Below are positions 1 to 10,119 of a DNA stretch of 64,000 nt, piece after piece. A model generated the notes under the pieces. That model was not told the origin of the DNA. It ran no database searches and saw only the letters and a list, made by a program, of their open reading frames with translations. Made by a program: the position numbers and the translations under genes. Within the stretch, counting starts at the first letter, position 1. The number at the start of each line of letters is the position of its first letter. The DNA is from Cohnella rhizosphaerae (lineage in GTDB: Bacteria > Bacillota > Bacilli > Paenibacillales > Paenibacillaceae), in NCBI RefSeq assembly GCF_029525575.1, contig NZ_JAPDIA010000007.1, positions 868,001-932,000 of the forward strand. Reading direction: 5' to 3'.

Positions 1-13
1 AACGATTTTGAAC

Positions 14-1403
14 ATGAAAAAGGGTATTGCTTTAGGAATCAGCTCCGTCCTGCTGGTCTCTTCGCTGGCAGCTTGCGGCAAGGGGAACAATAATTCCTCG
101 GCCAGCAGCGCCCCTGCCGGCAATGCGCCGTCGAGCAGTGCCGCAGGCTCCTCATCCGCCCCGTCTCAAGGGTCCGATGCCAAAAACGTCAAGCTTACGT
201 TTTTCAACACGTCGGCCGAAGTCAACGAGGTGTTCGAGAATCTGTTCAAGACGTATCATGAACAGCATCCCAACGTGACGATCGAGCTCATTCCGACCGC
301 GATCGGCGGCGGACAGCTGGAGAAGTTCCAGTCGCTGCTCGCTTCCGGCAATCCGGCTACGATCGCGAATCTGGACGCCGGCACGATCCTCCAGTTCAAG
401 GACAAGTTCATGGATCTGGAGTCGGAGAAGGCCAAGTATGTCGATCTGACGAAGCCCGGCGTTGTGGACGGCGCGCTGCTGGACGGCAAGTTCCTCGGCA
501 TTCCGTGGACGGCTCAAGGCTACGGCCTGCTCTACAACAAGCGAGTCGTCGAGGAAGCGATCGGCGGGTCGTTCGATCCGGCTTCGGTGAAGACCCGCAG
601 CGATCTGGCCGCGTTGTTCGAGAAGGTTCAGGCGGCGGGCAAGGCGCCCGTGATGATTCACGGCGCGGACTGGTCGCTCGGCGCGCATTATCTCGGACTG
701 GCCTACTCCTTGCAGTCCAACAGCGTGGACGAGAACCGCAAATTCGTAGACAGCCTTAAAAGCGGCAGCGCCAAGCTCGTCGACAATGCGGCTTTTAACG
801 GCCTGATGGATACGTTCGACCTGCTCAAGCAGTACAACGCAAGGAAAAAGGACCCCCCTCGTCGCCGACTACAATAAGGACAGCGCCGATTTCGCCAAGG
901 GAGACGCGGCGTTCTATTTCATGGGCGACTGGACGTGGGCGGTCGTCGGTCCGCTGGAAGGCCGCGATCAGGAGTTCGGCGTATTGCCGGTGCCGATCAG
1001 CGACAATCCGGACGACTTCGGGAACACGCAGGTCGCCTACAGCGAGCCGAAGCTTTTCGCCATCGACAATTCAGGCTCCACGCCTGAACAGCAGGCGGCT
1101 GCCAAGGCGTTTATCGAATGGCTCGTGACGAGCCAGGAGGGACAAGACGCGATCATCGGCAAGATGGGACTCGCGCTGCCCTACAAGGATCTGAAGGCGA
1201 AGGGCACGAATGTCATCTCCGATGCCGTGAGCAAGTACGTGGATCAAGGCAAAGTCATCAACATCGGCGTCATCAACTATTTGCCGCAGGATTATTGGGC
1301 GAAAACGGGAGCGTCGATGCAAAAGTATCTGGCGGGCAAGATCGATCGCAAAGGCCTCGCCGACGAAGTTCAGGCCTACTGGGAATCGAATGCCGGCAAA
1401 TAA
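14..1403 (+). CDS. Sugar ABC transporter solute-binding lipoprotein (frameshifted as read)
   Basis: Extracellular solute-binding protein, family 1, delivering a sugar to the two permeases downstream. The N-terminus is a lipoprotein signal with lipobox LAAC followed by a Ser/Ala-rich linker; the body has the usual family blocks, for example TFFNTSAEVNEVFENLF and the C-terminal AFIEWLVTSQEGQDAI. About 463 residues after correction, near the family norm. The reading frame breaks in the C6 run at 853-858; removing one C joins both halves (KDPLVADYN). The ATG at 14 is chosen over a TTG at 8; the upstream region is outside the window. The adjacent kinase and sucrose phosphorylase suggest sucrose or a related glucoside as substrate (inference). 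No ATPase gene is present, so a shared MsmK/MsmX-type ATPase is likely. Confidence 0.9.
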
Positions 1404-1489
1404 AAACCGATAAACAAAGATGGGACTGGGGCCCCGCCTCGGCCCCTCTTTATATTCGACGAAGTCGGTGAAGAAGGGGCGGCAGCGCT

Positions 1490-2371
1490 ATGAACAACAA
1501 GAGTTGGATGAAAAACACGGGCACCTTTTTGCTATTCGGAGGACCTGCGACCTTTGCTTTTACGGCCGTTGTCCTCGTGCCCTTCGTGGTCGGCCTTTAC
1601 TTGACCTTTACCAATTGGGACGTTCGCTCCGGGGACAACTCGTTTATCGGCTTGTCCAATTATGCGGAGGTGCTGCGCGACAAGGCATTCCTCACGCAGC
1701 TGTGGTTTACGATCAAATATGTGTTCTTTACCGTACTCATATCGAATGCGGTCGCTTTCCTGATCGCGCTTGCGCTGACGAGCGGCCTAAAGGGCGAAAA
1801 ATGGCTTCGGACGGGCTTCTTTACGCCGAATCTGATCGGCGGCATCGTTCTCGGCTATTTATGGCAGACGCTTTTCTCCCAAGTCCTCCCGTACATGGGC
1901 GAAAAGTACGGCTGGTCGTGGTTCGACACCTCTTGGCTTACCGACACGAACACCGCGTTCTGGGCGCTTATCATCGCGACTTCCTGGCAGTTGGCGGGTT
2001 ACCTGATGATTATTTATATCGCGGGCATCTCCGGCGTTCCAGGCGACGTACTGGAGGCCGCCCAAATCGACGGGGCGAACGGTGCCGCCATTCTTCGGCG
2101 AATCACGCTGCCGCTTGCCGTTCCGGCTATCGTCATCTGCGTGTTCATCTCCCTGTCCCGATCGTTCCTGACCTACGACATCAATCTCGCCTTAACGAAG
2201 GGCGGTCCTTTTAATTCGACCGAGCTGGCGTCCTATCACATTGTGCAGAAAGCTTTCTTGTCCAATCAATACGGGATCGGCCAGGCTGAAGCCGTCGTGC
2301 TGTTCGCCGTCGTGGCGCTAATCGCGCTTACGCAATCGTATCTGCTGAAAAGATTGGAGGTTGAATCGTAA
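1490..2371 (+). CDS. Sugar ABC transporter permease, MalF/UgpA-like
   Basis: Integral membrane subunit of a carbohydrate ABC importer, 293 residues with six predicted membrane segments. The EAA loop that contacts the ATPase is visible at about residues 187-212 (EAAQIDGANGAAILRRITLP). The ATG at 1490 follows a purine-rich AAGAAGGGGCGG. The stop codon overlaps the start of the next permease by one base (TAATG), so the two permeases are translationally coupled. It lies 86 bp after the solute-binding protein gene and belongs to the same operon. Confidence 0.93.
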   Translation: MNNKSWMKNTGTFLLFGGPATFAFTAVVLVPFVVGLYLTFTNWDVRSGDNSFIGLSNYAEVLRDKAFLTQLWFTIKYVFFTVLISNAVAFLIALALTSGLKGEKWLRTGFFTPNLIGGIVLGYLWQTLFSQVLPYMGEKYGWSWFDTSWLTDTNTAFWALIIATSWQLAGYLMIIYIAGISGVPGDVLEAAQIDGANGAAILRRITLPLAVPAIVICVFISLSRSFLTYDINLALTKGGPFNSTELASYHIVQKAFLSNQYGIGQAEAVVLFAVVALIALTQSYLLKRLEVES

Positions 2372-3196
2372 TGTCCGCGAGACAACCCCGTGCCTACCTC
2401 AAAGCGGCGCTGCTCTATGTCGCGCTGTTCGTCTTTCTGATCCCGTTCCTTTTGATCCTTATGAACTCGTTCAAGAAGACGCAATACTTTGTCGAAAATC
2501 CGATCGCATGGCCGACGAGCTTCGATTTCTCCAACTACAAAAGCGCGTTTGAAAATATGGGCTTTTTGCAGGCGTTTACCAACTCCTTGATCATTACGGT
2601 CGCAGGCGTTGCCCTGATCCTCGTTTTCTCGTCGATGACGGGGTATCTGTTCGTTCGGTTTAAATGGAAAATGAATACCGTGCTCTTTTTTTATTATGCT
2701 GGCTTCCATGACGCTGCCGTTCCAGGTCATCATGATTCCGCTTGTCATGCTGTACGGCAATATGCATCTGCTGGATACGAAGCTGAGCCTGCTGTTCATG
2801 TACATGGGTTTTGGCATTCCGTTCGGCGTCTTCACCTTTCACGGCTTCATCAAGGGCATTCCGTTCGAACTGGAGGAGTCTGCGTTCATGGAAGGCAGTT
2901 CGAGATTTCGAACCTTCTTCCAGATCGTATTGCCTTTGCTGAAACCGGTCATCGTCACGCTTCTCGTGCTGGACGTCCTGTGGATCTGGAACGACTACCT
3001 GCTGCCGAGCCTGGTGCTATTGTCTCCGGGTCAGAAGACGCTGCCGCTGTCGACCTATACGTTCTTCTCCTCGTACTCCGTCGATTTCTCGCCGTTGATG
3101 GCCGGATTGGTCATGACGATCGTTCCGGTACTGGTGCTGTACTTGTTTTTGCAAAACCAGATCATCAAAGGCATTACGGAAGGCGCGTTAAAATAA
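2371..3196 (+). CDS. Sugar ABC transporter permease, MalG-like (frameshifted as read)
   Basis: Second membrane subunit of the importer. The N-terminal half ends LFVRFKWKMNTVLFF and the C-terminal half starts in another frame with MLASMTLPFQVIMIPL. Removing one T from the T7 run at 2686-2692 joins them as VLFFIMLASMTLP, the normal MalG family sequence. The EAA loop is FELEESAFMEGSSRFRTFFQ, followed by the typical WNDYLLPSLVL block. About 274 residues after correction. The permease overlaps its partner upstream by one base and is the last transport gene of the operon. Confidence 0.9.
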
Positions 3197-3210
3197 CGAT
3201 CGGTCCCCGG

Positions 3211-3239
3211 CTGAAAAAGTGCGGCAATAAGCTTATAAT
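3211..3239 (+). promoter_or_regulatory. Probable sigma-A promoter of the first LacI gene
   Basis: A perfect -10 hexamer TATAAT at 3234-3239 has a 17-bp spacer to CTGAAA at 3211-3216, which matches four of six -35 positions. It sits 26 bp before the LacI start, so the regulator can be transcribed apart from the transporter operon. Confidence 0.5.
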
Positions 3240-3264
3240 GAGCTTAAAACGCTAGGTGGGCCCT

Positions 3265-4255
3265 ATGGCAAAAATCGAAGATGTCGCTGAAAGGGCGGGC
3301 GTGTCTGTCACGACAGTCTCCCGCGTGCTCAACAATCGAGGTTACATCAGCCAGAAAACGCGGGATAAAGTGGACGAAGCGATGAAGGCGTTGAACTACC
3401 AGCCCAACGAGATGGCCCGGGCGCTGTTCCGCAAAAAATCGAACATGATCGGCCTCATCGTCCCGTCGGTCGCGCATCCTTTTTTTTAGCGAGCTGGCTT
3501 ATCACCTGGAATATTACGCGGACCGGAGCGGGTACAAGCTGCTGCTCTGCAATTCGAATCGCGATATCGCCAAGGAACGCGAGTACATCGATATGTTGAA
3601 AAAAAATCGCGTGGATGCGATCGTGATGGGCAGCTCGGTGTTAGACGTTCAACATTATCTGGATTTGAACCTGCCGATCGTCTCGTTCGACCGCACGATC
3701 GCGGGGAATATCCCGATCGTTACCTCCGACAATAGATTGGGAGGAAGTCTCGCCGCACGACTGCTTCTTGAGAAAGACTGCAGGAGACCGGTCTATGTCT
3801 ATCGGGGCCTCGGAGGACCTCATCATCGGGCTTTGCTGGCCAGCGGGAGAGCGCAAGGCTTCGACGAGGCGCTTCGTCTCGCCGGTGTCGCTCCCTTCCA
3901 TATCGAGCTTGGTCAGGCGAGCGAGGAGGAGGACCGGACCGACGAGTCGATTGACCGCTTTCTGGAGGAAAACCCGGACGTGGACGGCATTTTCGCAAGC
4001 AGCGACGTGATCGCCGCAGAGGTGATGCAGGCTTGCCATCGGCTGTCCAAGCGTATTCCGCGCGACATGAAGCTCATCGGATACGACGATGTCCATATCG
4101 CGTCGCTGGTGACTCCGCGCCTTAGCACGATCAGGCAGCCGATCCGGGAAATGTGCCAGCGTTCCGTCGAATTGATTGCCAGGCAGCTCGAAGGCGAGGA
4201 AGTGGCCGGGCTTCATTCCTTTCCCGTAACATTAATTGAACGCGAGACGACTTAA
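3265..4255 (+). CDS. LacI family transcriptional regulator 1 (frameshifted as read)
   Basis: DNA-binding repressor of the LacI/GalR family. Residues 1-50 are the helix-turn-helix and hinge (KIEDVAERAGVSVTTVSRVL, then LNYQPNEMARAL); the rest is a periplasmic-binding-protein-like sensor ending RLSTIRQPIREMCQ and PVTLIERETT. The frame breaks in the T8 run at 3480-3487; with one T fewer the sequence continues HPFFSELAYHLEYYADRSGY. The ATG at 3265 has AGGTGGG upstream; a GTG at 3256 is less likely. It is a close paralogue of the next gene and probably controls the sugar locus. Confidence 0.9.
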
Positions 4256-4344
4256 ACTTAGACGGGGCGTTTGCCGGTCGGCAGCGGATGTCGGACGGAG
4301 GCATCCGATGCGCCCTTTCGGACGGGACAGGCTTTCGAATTTCG

Positions 4345-4360
4345 TGTCAACCGGTTGACA
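4345..4360. promoter_or_regulatory. LacI/GalR-type operator palindrome
   Basis: TGTCAACCGGTTGACA is a perfect 16-bp palindrome with a central CG, the layout of LacI/GalR operators. It lies 34 bp upstream of the second LacI gene, so one or both adjacent LacI proteins probably bind here (inference). Confidence 0.7.
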
Positions 4361-4393
4361 TCATGGCGGCTGTTTGCATAAGGAGGCTCTTTG

Positions 4394-5371
4394 ATGGTTG
4401 TCACCATTAAAGATATTGCGGAAAGAGTGGGCGTGTCCGTCACGACGATATCCCGCGTGTTGAACAACCGCGGGTATTTAAGCGACAACCTGAAAAAAAA
4501 AGGTTCACGAAGCGATGGAGGAGATGAACTACCAGCCGAATGAATTGGCTCGTTCGCTCTCGCGCAAAAAATCGAATGTGATCGGACTCATCGTTCCGGA
4601 TATTTCGCATCCGTTTTTCGGACAAATGGCCAAGCATATCGAGTACTACGCTTATAAGTACGGCTATAAGCTTATGCTTTGCAATTCGCTGCTGAACAAA
4701 AAGAAGGAAAAAGAGTATATCGAATTGTTAAGAGCGAGCCAAGTGGACGGCATTATTATGGGCAGCCATACGATGCGCGTCGAGGACTATATGGCGATAC
4801 GCCTGCCGCTCGTCACGCTGGACCGTCGAATCTCCGACAGCATTCCTTATATTTCGTCGGACAATTATCGCGGCGGGGCGCTGGCTACCAGGCTTCTGCT
4901 CAAGAAGAATTGCAAAAAAAGTAGCGTATCTCAGCGGCAGCTTGCAGTTGAACCTGCTGGCGAAGCAGAGACACGACGCGTTCATGGCGCAGGTCGCAGG
5001 ACAAGAGGTCGAGTATGTCGTGAGACAAACGGATCTGAACGGATTCAAATACAAGGAATACGAGCGGCTCGTCCGCGAGCTGTTCGGGGAGCATCCGGAT
5101 ATCGACGGCGTATTCGCCAGCAGCGATATGCTGGCCCTGCAGGTGCTTCGGGAGTGCCGCAGACTTGGCAGATCGGTGCCCGAGCAGGTCAAAGTCGTCG
5201 GGTACGACGGGATTCAGATCGGCGGAGCGGAAGATTTGACGACGATCGAGCAGCCGATCCAGGAGATGGGCAAGCTCGCCGTGCAGCGGCTTGCTGCAGC
5301 AAATGGCCGGCGAGGAGACGCCGCTTGAGACCATACTGCCTGTCAGGCTGCTGGAGAAGGGAACGACATAG
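4394..5371 (+). CDS. LacI family transcriptional regulator 2 (three frameshifts as read)
   Basis: Second LacI/GalR regulator, in tandem with and clearly paralogous to the first (shared blocks VSVTT.SRVLNNRGY, NYQPNE.AR.L.RKKSN and QPI.EM). AGGAGG lies at 4381-4386, before the ATG. Three +1 shifts interrupt it: the A9 run at 4493-4501, the A7 run at 4914-4920 and a TT at 5291-5292. Corrected, it is about 325 residues ending PVRLLEKGTT, matching the end of its neighbour. The 16-bp palindrome just upstream is a plausible autoregulatory operator. Confidence 0.88.
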
Positions 5372-5427
5372 GTTTTTCGATCCGCGTTTTCGATTCTATC
5401 ATCATTATTCAAGCAGGAGGTAAATAT

Positions 5428-6384
5428 GTGCTGGACCTGAACCGTTCATTGGCCATGTCGGCCGGCGAATATGATCTGTTAACCGTCGGCGAGCTTCTGG
5501 TCGACCTGATCTCGGCGGAATACGGCGATCACCATGACGCCTCCGTCTATCATAAATATTTCGGAGGCTCGCCCGCGAACATCGCGATGAACGCGAACAA
5601 GCTGGGCATACGGCCGCAGCTGGCCGCGGCGGTAGGCGCGGACGGTCTGGGGAAGGCGCTCATCCGGCAAGTGCGCGCGGCAGGGATCGAGCCGGCGCTT
5701 ATCGAGACAGTCGAACATGCGACCAGCCTCGTGCTTGTGACCAAGAGCCGGTCGACGCCGGTTCCGATCTTTTATCGCGGCGCGGACTATCGCTTATCCT
5801 TCTCGCCCGGGCTCGAACGGAGCCTTCGCCAATCCAAGATGATGCACTTCTCCAGCTGGCCCATCTCCATGCAGCCTTCCCGCGGCACGATCGAACGCAT
5901 GGTCGAGATCGCCAGGGCAAACGGCATATGGATCGGCTTCGATCCGAACTATCATCCGATGCTCTGGCCGAAGGAGGAGGACGGCGTCGGCTACATCAAA
6001 GCGATGATCGGAAAAGCGGATATCGTGAAGCCGTCGGACGATGACGCGGAGAGACTGTTCGGCAAAGATTCGCCCGACAATCATATTCGCCGTTTTCTGG
6101 ACCTTGGCGCCAAGCTGGTTATTTTGACGCTCGGGAAGGACGGCGCGCTGGTATCCAACGGCAAGGAGACGATCCGGTTTCCTTCGCTGGCTGCGGAAGT
6201 CGAAGATACGACGGGCGCGGGAGACGCGTTCTGGTCCGGCCTCTACGCGGCGCTGGCGCAAGGCTGCGTGCTGCGGGAGGCGATCCGGACCGGGCTTGCG
6301 GCGAGCGCTTTTAAGCTCAAGTATACCGGCGCCCTTGCGGATCTCCCTCGCCTCGATGAATTAAAAGCACGATACGGAATTTAA
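5428..6384 (+). CDS. PfkB family carbohydrate kinase, probable fructokinase
   Basis: Ribokinase/PfkB-fold sugar kinase, 318 residues. The N-terminal glycine motif is KYFGGSPANIAMNANKLG, and the C-terminal ATP/anion-hole signature is DTTGAGDAFWSG with the catalytic Asp. The GTG start at 5428 is supported by AGGAGG at 5415-5420; an overlapping ATG at 5426 stops after four codons. It sits immediately before sucrose phosphorylase, which releases fructose, so conversion of fructose to fructose-6-phosphate is the likely role. A 5-dehydro-2-deoxygluconokinase-like specificity cannot be excluded. Confidence 0.85.
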   Translation: MLDLNRSLAMSAGEYDLLTVGELLVDLISAEYGDHHDASVYHKYFGGSPANIAMNANKLGIRPQLAAAVGADGLGKALIRQVRAAGIEPALIETVEHATSLVLVTKSRSTPVPIFYRGADYRLSFSPGLERSLRQSKMMHFSSWPISMQPSRGTIERMVEIARANGIWIGFDPNYHPMLWPKEEDGVGYIKAMIGKADIVKPSDDDAERLFGKDSPDNHIRRFLDLGAKLVILTLGKDGALVSNGKETIRFPSLAAEVEDTTGAGDAFWSGLYAALAQGCVLREAIRTGLAASAFKLKYTGALADLPRLDELKARYGI

Positions 6385-6396
6385 GAGGTGCATAGG

Positions 6397-7870
6397 ATGG
6401 CATTAAAAAAATCAGGTTCAGCTCATCACGTACCCCGATTCGCTGGGCGGCGATCTGAAGACGCTGGGCCGCGTGCTGGAGACGCATTTTTCCGACATCT
6501 TCAAAGGCGGCGTTCATATTTTGCCGCCGTTCCCCTCCTCCGGGGATCGCGGCTTCGCTCCGCTTACCTACCTGGAGATCGATCCTCAATTCGGCACATG
6601 GGAGGATATCAAGTCGATCGGAGAGCGATTCGACGTCCTGGTCGATCTGATGGTGAATCATATCTCCCGTCAATCGCCTTATTTTCAGGATTTTCTCGCG
6701 AATGGCCGGGCGTCCGAATATGCCGACTTGTTTCTGACGCTGGATAAGATCTGGCCGGACGGCCACCCTGTCCAGGACGATATCGATAAAATGTTCTTGC
6801 GCAGACCGCTGCCTTATTCGACGTTCGCCATCGGGAATTCGGGCACGGAGGAAAAGGTGTGGACGACGTTCGGCAAGACCGATCCTTCGGAGCAGATCGA
6901 TCTCGATATCCGCTCGGACAAAGTAAAGGATCTGCTGACGACATTTTTCTTGAACTTCAAGAAGAACAATGTCAAAATCGTCAGGCTGGACGCTGTCGGC
7001 TATGTGATCAAAAAAGCTGGGTACCAGCTGCTTTTTCGTGGAGCCGGAAATTTTCGAGTTTCTGGATTGGGTCATGGCGCTCGCGGCATCGCTCGATATG
7101 GAATTGCTGCCGGAGGTGCACGCGCACTATACGATTCAGTACAAGCTTGCCGAGCATGGCTGCTGGATTTACGACTTTATTTTGCCGTATCGCATACTCG
7201 ATACGCTGCTGAACCGGAATGGCCGCGCGCTTGTTCAATATTTGAAAAACCGCCCCGCGAAGCAGTTCACGATGCTCGATTGTCATGACGGGATTCCGGT
7301 GAAGCCCGACTTGGACGATCTGATCGATTCGTCGGAGGCCCGCAAGGTCGTGGATACTTGCCTACAAAGGGGCGCCAATCTCAGCCTGATCCTGTCGGAC
7401 GAGCACAAGTCCGCGGACGGCTTCGATGTTCATCAGATCCGATGCTCCTATTATTCGATGTTGAATCGCGACGATAATGCCTATTTGGCTGCCAGGGCGA
7501 TCCAGTTTTTCGCGCCCGGAATTCCTCAGGTTTATTATGTGGGTTTGCTGGCAGGGGAGAACGACGACGCGCGCGTGCAAGAGACAGGTGAAGGCAGAGA
7601 GATTAACCGCCACAACTTCAGTCCGGAAGAGATCGAGCTGTCGTTGGAGAAGGAAGCGGTGCAGCGGCTGCTGAAGCTGATTCGCTTCAGAAACGAATAC
7701 GAAGCGTTCCAGGGGGGAATTCCAGGTCGTGGATTCCCCCCGAAGAAGAGATCAGGCTAAAATGGACGAACGAAGATAAGAACTGCGAGCTTTTTGTCGA
7801 TTTAAGAACGCATCTGGCATGGATCGCTTATGTCGCCCCTACGGGAAAGACGGAAGAATACTGGATCTGA
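6397..7870 (+). CDS. gtfA: Sucrose phosphorylase, GH13_18 (four frameshifts as read)
   Basis: Cleaves sucrose with phosphate to alpha-glucose-1-phosphate and fructose in the cytoplasm. Corrected, it starts MALKNQVQLITYPDSLGG and contains GGVHILPPFPSSGDRGFAP, typical of the family. The GH13 catalytic residues are visible in RLDAVGY (nucleophile Asp), LPEVHAHY (acid/base Glu) and CHDGIPV (transition-state Asp). The frame is broken at the A7 run 6405-6411, GGG 7019-7021, the G6 run 7712-7717 and the C6 run 7736-7741. Removing one base at each gives about 489 residues ending APTGKTEEYWI. With the PfkB kinase and importer it completes a sucrose pathway; a related glucoside phosphorylase is the alternative. 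Confidence 0.9.
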
Positions 7871-7927
7871 CGAAGAAGATCGTTCGCTAAATAAAGAGAG
7901 AGAGCCGTCGAAGGTCCGGCTAATCGC

Positions 7928-8992
7928 TTAGAGCAGCGTCAGGAGCGTCAAGCCCGACAGAAGCGCGGATACGATCAGCAGGACGGCGATCGGGCGTACG
8001 GCATGCCGGAGCGCGCGAATATTCACGTTAAGGCCCATGCCGGCCATCGCGACCGTGAGCAGGACGGTCGTCAGCGTCGAAGCGCCGGCGGTCGCGCGGG
8101 AAGGGAGCGGCCATCCGGCGGCGGCCAAGCCCGAACCGAGCAGACTCATGGCCAGGAAACCGATTAAAAACCAGGGGAACGAAGCTGCGGCGCCTGCCGC
8201 GGCTTCTTTTTCGCCTGCCGGCCGGCGCCGGGCGAGTCGGCTGTTGCGCCAGTGAAGCGCCAGGCAGAGCGGCACCAGCAAAAACACGCGGGCGAGCTTC
8301 GCCAGCATGCCGCTCTCAAGCGCGTCGGGTCCGCCAGCCGAAGCGGCCATGGCGACATGCGCGATCTCGTGCAGCGTCAAGCCGGTCCACAGACCGTATG
8401 CGGTCCCGCTCAGCGGAAGGATGTCCGCGAGCAGCATCGAGGCGACAGCCGCCGCCGTGCCGACGATCGCGATCAAACCCGCAGCGGTCGCGGTGCGGTC
8501 TTCCCTGGCCGCGACCAGCGGCGAGACGGCGGCGATCGCGGCCGCGCCGCAAATGCCCGTGCCAACGGCCAGGAGCAGCGTCAACTGCCGGTCGGCCTTC
8601 AGCAAACGGCCCAGCGCGAGCCCCGCTGCCAGCGAGAAGGCCAGCGTGCCGACGCTTCTCGCCAGAAGCGGCAAGCCCTGGTGGAGCACGACATCCAGCG
8701 GCAGCTTTAATCCGAACAAAACAATCGCCGCGCGAAGCAGCTTGGTCGTGCCGAAGCGAACGCCCGGCGCCCAAGCCTGCGAATAGCCGAAAAGCTGGCG
8801 AAAAGCAATCGCAGCCAGCAGCGTGCAGGCCATCGGGCCGAACAGGCCGAAGCCCGGGAGACGCGCGAGCTGCCAGCCGAGCAGGGCCAACGCCGCTGCG
8901 AGCGTCAGGCCGGGCGCGTATGCGGTTAGACGCGCCACGCGCGTGCGCAACAGGGGGACGGGCTGTATTTGTCGTGTCGGAGCGATGTTCAT
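7928..8992 (-). CDS. YeiH family putative sulfate exporter
   Basis: Polytopic inner-membrane protein of the YeiH/UPF0324 family, about 354 residues. Family motifs include FGTTKLLRAAIVLFGLKLPL, AVGTGICGAAAIAA and LTLHEIAHVAMAA. The ATG at 8992 is preferred over the in-frame ATG at 9001 because GAGGAG ends 9 bases before it and abuts the other. It is divergent from a LysR gene, the arrangement known for yeiH with a YeiE/CysL-type LysR regulator. The sulfate/sulfite export assignment is family-level only. Confidence 0.85.
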   Translation of the reverse strand: MNIAPTRQIQPVPLLRTRVARLTAYAPGLTLAAALALLGWQLARLPGFGLFGPMACTLLAAIAFRQLFGYSQAWAPGVRFGTTKLLRAAIVLFGLKLPLDVVLHQGLPLLARSVGTLAFSLAAGLALGRLLKADRQLTLLLAVGTGICGAAAIAAVSPLVAAREDRTATAAGLIAIVGTAAAVASMLLADILPLSGTAYGLWTGLTLHEIAHVAMAASAGGPDALESGMLAKLARVFLLVPLCLALHWRNSRLARRRPAGEKEAAAGAAASFPWFLIGFLAMSLLGSGLAAAGWPLPSRATAGASTLTTVLLTVAMAGMGLNVNIRALRHAVRPIAVLLIVSALLSGLTLLTLL

Positions 8993-9080
8993 TCGATCCA
9001 TCTCCTCGTCGCTTGCGTGGGCTTTTTTTTGTTAGTGCAAGCATAGCTCGCTTTTTTCCATAAGAGAAATGAATTATTAT

Positions 9081-9106
9081 TATAATGAAGATAAGTAATT
9101 GCTTAT
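9081..9106 (+). promoter_or_regulatory. LysR promoter and LysR-type operator
   Basis: TATAAT at 9081-9086 is followed by ATAAGTAATTGCTTAT (9091-9106), a palindrome with one mismatched pair, just before the LysR start at 9127. The position between the divergent yeiH-like and LysR genes fits a LysR recognition site used for autoregulation and control of the exporter. Confidence 0.6.
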
Positions 9107-9126
9107 GATTAGAAGGAGTGGGTAGC

Positions 9127-10051
9127 TTGGATATCGCGCTTCAGGTGTTCGTCGCCGCGGCCGAGATGCGGAATTTTTCCCGCGCGGCCGAGCGTCTGCA
9201 TATGACCCAGCCCGCCGTCAGCCAGCATATCCGCGCGCTCGAAACCGCGCTCGGCGCCCGCCTGCTGGATCGCAGCAGCAAGTCGGTCGCGCTCACGCGC
9301 GCGGGCGAGATCGTGCTCGGGCACGCCAAGGAGATCGGCAAGCTGTACGAGCGGATGCAAGAGATGGTCGACGAGCTCTCGGGCAGCGTGCGCGGCCCGC
9401 TGACGATCGGCGCCAGCTATACGTTCGGAGAGTATGTGCTGCCTCGTGCGTTGGGCGATTTGATGCGCGTTTACCCCGACGTCAAGCCGTCCATCGCGAT
9501 CGCGAACACGGCTGAGATCGCCGAGCGTCTGCGCAGGCGGGAACTCGACGTCTGCGTCGTCGAAGGCGAAGAGATCGGGCCCGGACTCGATAGCAGACGG
9601 ATTGCGGGAGACGAGATGGTATTGGTAGCGGGAGCGGAGCATGCGCTGGCCGGGGGTGCCGAAGCCAAGGCGGCCGGGCTGCAAGAGGAGGTCTGGCTGG
9701 TAAGGGAGCGGGGCTCGGGCACGCGCGCGGCGACGGAGCGGATGTTCGAGGCGTGGGGGGATTCGCCCGTCCCGACTGATGGAGCTGGGCAGTACGCAGT
9801 TGGTCAAGGAAATGGCGGAGGCGGGGCTCGGCGTGACGCTGCAGTCTCGCTGGTCTCTGCGCAAGGAGCTGGAGAGCGGCGCGCTAAAGACCGTCCGGGC
9901 GCCGGGCTTGCCTTTTAAAAGAAGCTTCTATGTCCTGCTGCGAAAAGGCGAATTGCGCACGCGCACGCTGGAGGCTTTTCTGGCGCAGTTGGAGGAGACG
10001 ATGCGGCGGCTGATGGCGCGGAACGGGATCGACGCGCGAGACCTCGGGTGA
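9127..10051 (+). CDS. LysR family transcriptional regulator, CysL/YeiE-like (frameshifted as read)
   Basis: N-terminal winged helix (ALQVFVAAAEMRNFSRAAER, TQPAVSQHIRALE) and a C-terminal effector domain with the family block IMELGS-like LMELGSTQLVKEMAEAGLGV. The frame breaks at the G6 run 9755-9760; with one G fewer the join reads EAWGIRPSRLMELGS. The TTG start at 9127 is chosen because AAGGAG at 9112-9117 is 9 bases upstream; a GTG at 9118 touches that site. About 307 residues. It is divergent from the YeiH-like exporter it probably regulates. Confidence 0.88.
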
Positions 10052-10119
10052 TCGGCGGATGGGCGTGAAAGGGACCGCCTGCACCGCCGTTCGCTTCGGC
10101 CTCGCGCGACCGGCGCGGC

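Noticed and set aside
3480-3487. Programmed frameshifting or phase variation in the LacI T8 run
   Set aside because: The same +1 defect occurs in many housekeeping genes, so a data error is the simpler reading.
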